From Selenomonadaceae bacterium (GTDB taxonomy: Bacteria > Bacillota > Negativicutes > Selenomonadales > Selenomonadaceae), in assembly GCA_016286075.1 (NCBI GenBank), contig JAEERZ010000048.1:1-10799 (forward strand): a DNA stretch of 10,799 bases, in the 5' to 3' direction. Position numbers and translations under genes: made by a program. Of this stretch, positions 6,999 through 10,799 are shown in pieces (position 1 is the stretch's first letter; each line of letters starts with the position of its first letter). The notes under the pieces are model-generated. The model made no database searches. It was not told the origin of the DNA and saw only the letters and a program-made list of their open reading frames with translations.

Positions 6999-7016
6999 GA
7001 GCGAGGAGGTGCTATT

Positions 7017-7352
7017 TTGTCGCTGAACAATCATTTGCATGTCAAGAAGGGCGATACGGTCGTCGTATTGTCCGGCAAGGATAAGGGGCAGCAGGGAAAG
7101 ATCATCGAGGCGATGCCGAAGAAAGGCAAGGTCATCGTCGAGGGGATTAACAAGGTCAAGCGCCACACGAAGCCGAGCCAGAAGGCTCCGCAGGGCGGCA
7201 TTCTGACGAAGGAAGCCCCGCTCAACGCTTCGAAGGTTATGGTGGTCTGCCCGGCTTGCAAGAAGCCGACGCGTACGGGCAAGAAGCTCGTGGGCGACAA
7301 GTTCGTTCGCGCCTGCAAGAAGTGCGGCGAGCTGATCGACGAGGCGAAATAA
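7017..7352 (+). CDS. rplX: 50S ribosomal protein L24, cysteine-containing form
   Basis: L24 is an early 50S assembly initiator with a KOW domain. In the 111-residue product, the KOW motif is about residues 8–35 (VKKGDTVVVLSGKDKGQQGK), followed by VEGINKVKRHTKPSQ and GGILTKEAPLNASKVMVV. The C-terminal part has two CxxC pairs, C78/C81 and C100/C103, forming a likely zinc ribbon; many L24 proteins have lost such cysteines. The start is TTG at 7017, 6 nt after GAGGAGGT (7003–7010), giving MSLNNHLHVKKGD, the expected N-terminus. The gap to rplE is 21 nt. Confidence 0.97.
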   Translation: MSLNNHLHVKKGDTVVVLSGKDKGQQGKIIEAMPKKGKVIVEGINKVKRHTKPSQKAPQGGILTKEAPLNASKVMVVCPACKKPTRTGKKLVGDKFVRACKKCGELIDEAK

Positions 7353-7373
7353 TTAGGGAAAGGAGGAGCATAA

Positions 7374-7913
7374 GTGGATAGATTGAAGGAAAAGTACACG
7401 AAGGAAGTCGTTCCCGAATTGACGAAGAAGTTCGGTTATACAAACGTTATGCAGCTTCCGAAGCTGGAAAAAGTCATCATCAATATGGGCGTCGGCGAGG
7501 CAGTCGGCAATCCGAAGGCACTTGAGGCGGCTGTCAGCGATCTCACGATTATTTCTGGACAGAAGCCGATTGTGACTCGGGCGAAAAAGTCCATCGCTAC
7601 ATGGAAAATCCGTGAGGGAATGGCAATCGGCGCGAAGGTTACGCTTCGCGGTTCGCGTATGTACCAGTTCCTGGATAAGTTCATGAACGTCGCGCTTCCG
7701 CGTGTTCGCGATTTCCACGGCGTCAGCCCGAAAGCTTTCGACGGTCGCGGTAATTACTCGGTCGGCCTCAAGGAGCAGCTGATTTTCCCGGAAATCGATT
7801 ACGATAAAATCGACAAGATTCGTGGAATGAACGTTGTCATCGTGACGACGGCCAAAACAGACGAAGAAGCCCGCGAGCTGCTGCAGTTGATGGGAATGCC
7901 GTTCGGCGCCTGA
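7374..7913 (+). CDS. rplE: 50S ribosomal protein L5
   Basis: L5 binds 5S rRNA with L18 and forms part of the central protuberance, contacting P-site tRNA and S13. The 179-residue product is the usual length. It begins MDRLKEKYTKEVVPELTKKF and has LPKLEKVIINMGVGEA (residues 28–43), SGQKPIVTRAKKSIATWKIR (61–80) and DFHGVSPKAFDGRGNYSVGL (113–132), all family signatures. The start is GTG at 7374, 7 nt after AAAGGAGG (7359–7366). It is followed by the widest gap inside the ribosomal-protein block, 74 nt, which contains a hairpin before rpsN. Confidence 0.98.
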   Translation: MDRLKEKYTKEVVPELTKKFGYTNVMQLPKLEKVIINMGVGEAVGNPKALEAAVSDLTIISGQKPIVTRAKKSIATWKIREGMAIGAKVTLRGSRMYQFLDKFMNVALPRVRDFHGVSPKAFDGRGNYSVGLKEQLIFPEIDYDKIDKIRGMNVVIVTTAKTDEEARELLQLMGMPFGA

Positions 7914-7987
7914 TTCGTCGTAGGGAAGTGTGAAAAGACGTTCCGAAACTGGAACGTGTTATCTGGGTACGAAGGAGGTATCTGATT
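7914..7987 (+). promoter_or_regulatory. rplE–rpsN intergenic region with a 7-bp hairpin
   Basis: This 74-nt spacer is the longest within the ribosomal-protein block. ACGTTCC at 7938–7944 pairs perfectly with GGAACGT at 7951–7957 around a GAAACT loop. No U-run follows, so a terminator is unlikely. The rpsN ribosome binding site AAGGAGG (7972–7978) lies 14 nt downstream. A role in regulating the S14–S8 part of the transcript, or in RNA processing, is possible but not shown. Confidence 0.45.
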
Positions 7988-8173
7988 GTGGCCAAAAAGG
8001 CTATGATTGAAAAGTGGAGCCGTGAGCCGAAATTCAAGGTCCGTAAATACAACAGATGCAAGATTTGCGGCCGTCCGCACGGTTATATCCGTAAGTTTGA
8101 AATGTGCCGCATCTGCTTCCGTGAGCAGAGCTATGCCGGCGCGATTCCTGGAGTGACAAAAGCAAGCTGGTAA
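7988..8173 (+). CDS. rpsN: 30S ribosomal protein S14, zinc-binding type Z
   Basis: S14 is a head protein close to the A and P sites, assembling with S3 and S10. The 61-residue product is the short type Z form, with CKIC at residues 24–27 and CRIC at 40–43 making a four-cysteine zinc site. It ends RICFREQSYAGAIPGVTKASW, the family's characteristic C-terminus. The start is GTG at 7988, 9 nt after AAGGAGG. The longer cysteine-free S14 paralog found in some bacteria is not in this window. Some genomes name this gene rpsZ. Confidence 0.97.
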   Translation: MAKKAMIEKWSREPKFKVRKYNRCKICGRPHGYIRKFEMCRICFREQSYAGAIPGVTKASW

Positions 8174-8206
8174 CATTGAACTCGAAAGAAAGGAGGATAT
8201 CGATTT

Positions 8207-8605
8207 ATGACAATGACTGATCCTATTGCAGATATGCTTACGCGTTTGCGCAATGCAAACTCGGTTTTACACGATAAAGTAGAAATTCCCGGTTCCAAAA
8301 TCAAGAAGGCGATTGCTTCCGTCCTGAAAGAGGAAGGCTTCATCAAGGATTTCACCTTTACCGAGAACAACAAGCAGGGCGTCCTGACGCTGACGCTCAA
8401 ATACGGTCCGCAGCGTGAAAAGGTGATTTCCGGCATCAAGCGCATTTCGAAGCCGGGGCTTCGTATGTATGCGAAGCATGCGGAACTCCCGAAGGTGCTG
8501 GGAGGCCTTGGAATCGCCATTATCTCTACGTCCAAGGGTATCATGAGCGACAAACAGGCTCGTAAGATAGGCCTTGGCGGCGAGGTAATCGCTTACGTTT
8601 GGTAA
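8207..8605 (+). CDS. rpsH: 30S ribosomal protein S8
   Basis: S8 binds 16S rRNA helix 21 early in assembly and, in E. coli, represses the spc operon by binding its mRNA. The product is 132 residues. The start MTMTDPIADMLTRLRNAN and the signature ISTSKGIMSDKQARK (residues 106–120), with the end GGEVIAYVW, are diagnostic; the STSKG loop (107–111) is the rRNA-contacting region. The first of two close ATGs (8207) is chosen because AAAGGAGG (8189–8196) is 10 nt away and MxMTDPI is the family start. The gap from rpsN is 33 nt. Confidence 0.98.
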   Translation: MTMTDPIADMLTRLRNANSVLHDKVEIPGSKIKKAIASVLKEEGFIKDFTFTENNKQGVLTLTLKYGPQREKVISGIKRISKPGLRMYAKHAELPKVLGGLGIAIISTSKGIMSDKQARKIGLGGEVIAYVW

Positions 8606-8632
8606 TAAAAGGAAGAACTGGGAGGTGTACAG

Positions 8633-9184
8633 ATGTCTCGAATTGGTAACACACCGATTGTGATTCCGTCGAACGTCAACGTGACGATCGGCGATGACAA
8701 TAAAGTTACGGTCAAAGGGCCGAAGGGCGAGCTGAGCCGTACGCTCCACAAAGATATGAAGGTCACGATGGAAGACGGACAGGTCAAAGTGGAACGTCCT
8801 TCGGAGGAAAAGAAACATAAGTCGCTGCACGGTCTCACGCGCACGCTGATCAATAATATGGTGATTGGCGTCACGACCGGGTTCACGAAGAACCTTGAGA
8901 TTAACGGCGTCGGTTATAGGGCGGTCAAGCAGGGCAACAACCTGAATTTGTCGCTGGGCTTCTCTCATCCGGTTATCGTTGAGCCGCCGAAAGGCATTAC
9001 GCTGGACGCTCCTGCGGCGAACAAGATTGTCGTTACGGGCGCGAGCAAAGAAGAAGTCGGTGCGATGGCCGCGAAGATTCGCTCCCTGCGTGCGCCGGAG
9101 CCTTATAAGGGCAAAGGTATCAAGTACGAGGGCGAGCATATCCGCCGCAAGGTCGGCAAGGCTGGCGCAAAGGGTAAGAAATAA
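8633..9184 (+). CDS. rplF: 50S ribosomal protein L6
   Basis: L6 binds 23S rRNA near the sarcin–ricin loop and factor-binding site. The 183-residue product has the two tandem L6 alpha-beta domains (about 1–80 and 82–183). It begins MSRIGNTPIVIPSNV, includes NLEINGVGYRAVKQG (87–101), and carries the signature PEPYKGKGIKY at 155–165 followed by a very basic tail. It uses ATG at 8633 with GGGAGGTG at 8620–8627 only 5 nt upstream. A long open frame on the opposite strand across this gene and rpsH is a shadow. Confidence 0.98.
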   Translation: MSRIGNTPIVIPSNVNVTIGDDNKVTVKGPKGELSRTLHKDMKVTMEDGQVKVERPSEEKKHKSLHGLTRTLINNMVIGVTTGFTKNLEINGVGYRAVKQGNNLNLSLGFSHPVIVEPPKGITLDAPAANKIVVTGASKEEVGAMAAKIRSLRAPEPYKGKGIKYEGEHIRRKVGKAGAKGKK

Positions 9185-9215
9185 TCGCGATTTATGATAG
9201 AAAGGAGTATTTCGT

Positions 9216-9575
9216 ATGCTGCATAAGGCAGATAAGAATAAGCTTCGCAAGAAGCGCCATCTCCGCGTGCGCAATCGCATCTCGGGAACGCCGGAATGCC
9301 CGCGCCTGAATGTGTTTCGCAGTCTGAGCAACATCTATGCTCAGGTCATCGATGATGTGCATGGCGTTACCTTGGTAGCCGCAAGCTCCAAGGACAAGGA
9401 TTTCAACGGTTACGGCGGAAATGTAGAAGCCGCGAAAGCGGTAGGAACGGCCGTCGCAAAGAAAGCGCTGGGCAAGGGAATCGAGAATGTCGTGTTCGAC
9501 CGCGGCGGATATATTTATCACGGCCGTGTCGCTGCCCTCGCTGAGGCTGCCCGTGAAGCGGGTCTGAAATTCTGA
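9216..9575 (+). CDS. rplR: 50S ribosomal protein L18
   Basis: L18 binds 5S rRNA and brings it, with L5, into the central protuberance. The product is 119 residues. It has a basic N-terminus (KNKLRKKRHLRVRNRISGTP), then PRLNVFRSLSNIYAQVIDD and the conserved end VVFDRGGYIYHGRVAALAEA followed by AREAGLKF. ATG at 9216 lies 8 nt after AAAGGAG (9201–9207). It sits between rplF (31-nt gap) and rpsE (21-nt gap), the standard place. Confidence 0.97.
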   Translation: MLHKADKNKLRKKRHLRVRNRISGTPECPRLNVFRSLSNIYAQVIDDVHGVTLVAASSKDKDFNGYGGNVEAAKAVGTAVAKKALGKGIENVVFDRGGYIYHGRVAALAEAAREAGLKF

Positions 9576-9596
9576 TCTTGCAAAGGAGGTAAATGA

Positions 9597-10097
9597 ATGG
9601 CTAGGATGGACAACGAAACTCCGGAATTCCAGGAGAAGGTTGTATATATAAACCGTGTTGCGAAAGTCGTCAAGGGCGGACGTCGTTTTTCCTTCAGCGC
9701 TCTGGTCGTTGTTGGTAATGAAAAAGGCAAAGTCGGCGTCGGCCTTGGCAAGGCAGGCGAGGTTCCCGAGGCGATTCGCAAAGGCGTAGAGGATGCGAAG
9801 AAGCATCTGATCGAAGTCGCGCTTCGCGACCACACGATTCCTCATGAGATTATCGGTATTTTCGGCGCAGGCCGTGTGCTTTTGAAGCCGGCTGCCAAAG
9901 GTACCGGCGTTATCGCCGGTGGCCCGGCGCGTGCGGTGCTTGAATTGGCTGGCATCCGTGATATTTTGACGAAATCACTTGGCTCGTCCAATCCGAACAA
10001 CATGGTTCGGGCGACGCTGACAGGCCTCAGCCAGCTGAAGCGGGCCGATGAAGTCGCCGCGCTTCGCGGCAAGTCCGTCAAGGAACTTTTGGGTTAA
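9597..10097 (+). CDS. rpsE: 30S ribosomal protein S5
   Basis: S5 lies at the back of the small-subunit neck and affects decoding fidelity and mRNA entry. The product is 166 residues. The N-terminal double-stranded-RNA-binding fold includes VVKGGRRFSFSALVVVG (24–40), whose KGGRRF loop is the site of spectinomycin-resistance changes in other species and looks wild type here. The C-terminal part has GTGVIAGGPARAVLELAGI (102–120) and SSNPNNMVRATLTGL. ATG at 9597 is 7 nt after AAAGGAGG (9582–9589); the later in-frame ATG at 9606 is too far from it. Its stop codon overlaps the rpmD ribosome binding site. Confidence 0.98.
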   Translation: MARMDNETPEFQEKVVYINRVAKVVKGGRRFSFSALVVVGNEKGKVGVGLGKAGEVPEAIRKGVEDAKKHLIEVALRDHTIPHEIIGIFGAGRVLLKPAAKGTGVIAGGPARAVLELAGIRDILTKSLGSSNPNNMVRATLTGLSQLKRADEVAALRGKSVKELLG

Positions 10098-10110
10098 GGA
10101 GGAAATTTCA

Positions 10111-10296
10111 ATGGCAAAACTGAAAGTTACCCTTACCCGCAGCGTTATCGGACGGCCTCAGACACAGAGGAAGACCGTGCAGTCCTTGGGCTTGGGTAAA
10201 ATGAATTCTTCTTCCGTCCTGCCGGACAATGAGGCTATCCGTGGACAGCTTCACAAGGTCAGGCACTTGGTGACGGTCGAAGAGGTTGACGAGTGA
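10111..10296 (+). CDS. rpmD: 50S ribosomal protein L30
   Basis: L30 is a small 50S protein with a ferredoxin-like fold. The product is 61 residues from ATG at 10111, the usual bacterial length. It reads MAKLKVTLTRSVIGRPQTQR, then VQSLGLGKMNSSSVLPDN and VRHLVTVEEVDE, matching the family's LTRSxIGRPxxQRxTVxxLGL pattern. AAGGAGG at 10096–10102 is 8 nt upstream and starts within the rpsE stop codon. The frame is open further upstream to 10048, but that extension overlaps the end of rpsE and has no ribosome binding site support. The gap to rplO is 19 nt. Confidence 0.97.
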   Translation: MAKLKVTLTRSVIGRPQTQRKTVQSLGLGKMNSSSVLPDNEAIRGQLHKVRHLVTVEEVDE

Positions 10297-10315
10297 GGAG
10301 CAGGAGGTACAATTG

Positions 10316-10756
10316 ATGAAATTACATGAACTGAGCCCTGCGCCGGGCTCGAGAAAGACGCGTACCCGCAGGGGACGCGGCCTTGGAAGCGGCCTTGGCA
10401 AGACGGCCGGCCGCGGACAGAAAGGACAGAATTCCCGCTCCGGCGGCGGCGTCCGTACCGGCTTTGAAGGCGGGCAGATGCCTCTGTATCGTCGGCTTCC
10501 GAAGCGCGGATTTAAGAATATCTTCGCGAAGGAGTACGCCGAGGTCAACGTTTCCTCTCTGAATCGTTTTGACGACGGCGCGGTGGTTGATCCGGTCGCT
10601 CTGATTGAGGAAGGGATTTTGAAGAATGTCTGCGACGGCGTCCGCATTCTCGGCAATGGAGAATTGACGAAGAAGTTGACGGTGAAAGCCAACGGCTTTA
10701 CGAAAACGGCGGAGAATAAGATTAAAGCGGCAGGTGGGGAAGTAGAGGTGATCTGA
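10316..10756 (+). CDS. rplO: 50S ribosomal protein L15
   Basis: L15 is a late-assembly protein with a long basic extended N-terminus penetrating 23S rRNA. The 146-residue product begins MKLHELSPAPGSRKTRTRRG, followed by the Gly/Arg/Lys-rich RGLGSGLGKTAGRGQKGQ stretch (21–38). The globular C-terminal part has ILGNGELTKKLTVKANGFTK (111–130), typical of the family. ATG at 10316 is 8 nt after AGGAGG (10302–10307); the frame extends upstream to 10286, but this start fits the family. The last codons include AGAGGTGAT, apparently the secY ribosome binding site, and the stop is 1 nt before secY. Confidence 0.97.
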   Translation: MKLHELSPAPGSRKTRTRRGRGLGSGLGKTAGRGQKGQNSRSGGGVRTGFEGGQMPLYRRLPKRGFKNIFAKEYAEVNVSSLNRFDDGAVVDPVALIEEGILKNVCDGVRILGNGELTKKLTVKANGFTKTAENKIKAAGGEVEVI

Positions 10757-10757
10757 G

Positions 10758-10799
10758 GTGCTTTCAGCCCTCTCGAACATCTACAGGATTCCCGAACTT
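10758..10799 (+). CDS. secY: Protein translocase subunit SecY, N-terminal end (partial)
   Basis: Only 14 codons are present before the window ends. From a GTG at 10758 they read (V/M)LSALSNIYRIPEL, which matches the cytoplasmic N-terminus of SecY, the membrane channel for secreted and membrane proteins. Position directly after rplO in the spc operon supports the call. AGAGGTGAT at 10744–10752 inside rplO is 5 nt upstream and fits the Shine–Dalgarno sequence, so translation is probably coupled to L15. The first transmembrane segment lies beyond the edge. Confidence 0.9.
   Translation, partial: MLSALSNIYRIPEL

Noticed and set aside
8267..9334. 355-codon minus-strand open frame across rpsH, rplF and rplR
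   Set aside because: It spans three well-supported genes in the opposite strand and is Arg/Leu/His-rich as expected of antisense shadows; no family resemblance was seen.
10048..10110. 21-residue upstream extension of L30
   Set aside because: It overlaps the end of rpsE and the L30 ribosome binding site; ATG 10111 matches family length.
10286..10315. Ten-residue upstream extension of L15
   Set aside because: It overlaps the end of rpmD and includes the AGGAGG site; ATG 10316 gives the usual MKLHEL start.

Overview
The window is a contiguous stretch of the str–S10–spc ribosomal-protein supercluster, all on the + strand. It runs from the last codons of fusA (EF-G) through tuf and 21 complete ribosomal-protein genes into the first codons of secY. 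The order is fusA'–tuf–rpsJ–rplC–rplD–rplW–rplB–rpsS–rplV–rpsC–rplP–rpmC–rpsQ–rplN–rplX–rplE–rpsN–rpsH–rplF–rplR–rpsE–rpmD–rplO–secY'. This is the canonical bacterial order with no gene lost, gained, split or inverted.

The organism is most likely a member of the Bacillota. The reasons are strong AAGGAGG-type ribosome binding sites before almost every gene, frequent TTG and GTG starts (8 of 23), a 395-residue EF-Tu, and a short zinc-type S14 (61 residues, two CxxC pairs). The moderately GC-rich composition together with the protein sequences suggests the Negativicutes (Selenomonas-like relatives). That finer placement is inference from general resemblance and was not computed.

Layout. Positions 1–1321 hold the end of the str operon (fusA', tuf). 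Positions 1322–1545 are the only sizeable non-coding gap (224 nt). It contains a 12-bp hairpin that probably ends the tuf message, a striking 25-bp hairpin with a 3-nt loop, and a short rpsJ leader. Positions 1546–6595 are the S10 block (S10, L3, L4, L23, L2, S19, L22, S3, L16, L29, S17). Positions 6630–10799 are the spc block (L14, L24, L5, S14, S8, L6, L18, S5, L30, L15, SecY'). From rpsJ onward, gaps are 0–74 nt and three junctions overlap or abut (rplD/rplW, rplP/rpmC, rplO/secY), with rpsC/rplP only 1 nt apart. I saw no internal terminator with a U-tract and no convincing promoter, which fits one long co-transcribed unit. The products are ribosome subunits, the factor that delivers aminoacyl-tRNA, the translocase EF-G and the membrane channel SecY.

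I found no undescribed system, mobile element, CRISPR array, tRNA or rRNA. The points worth a second look are small: the long tuf–rpsJ hairpin, a hairpin in the rplE–rpsN gap with a short resemblance to the S8-binding region of 16S rRNA, a GC-rich hairpin before rpsS, and a two-residue longer loop in L3 near the peptidyl-transferase centre.
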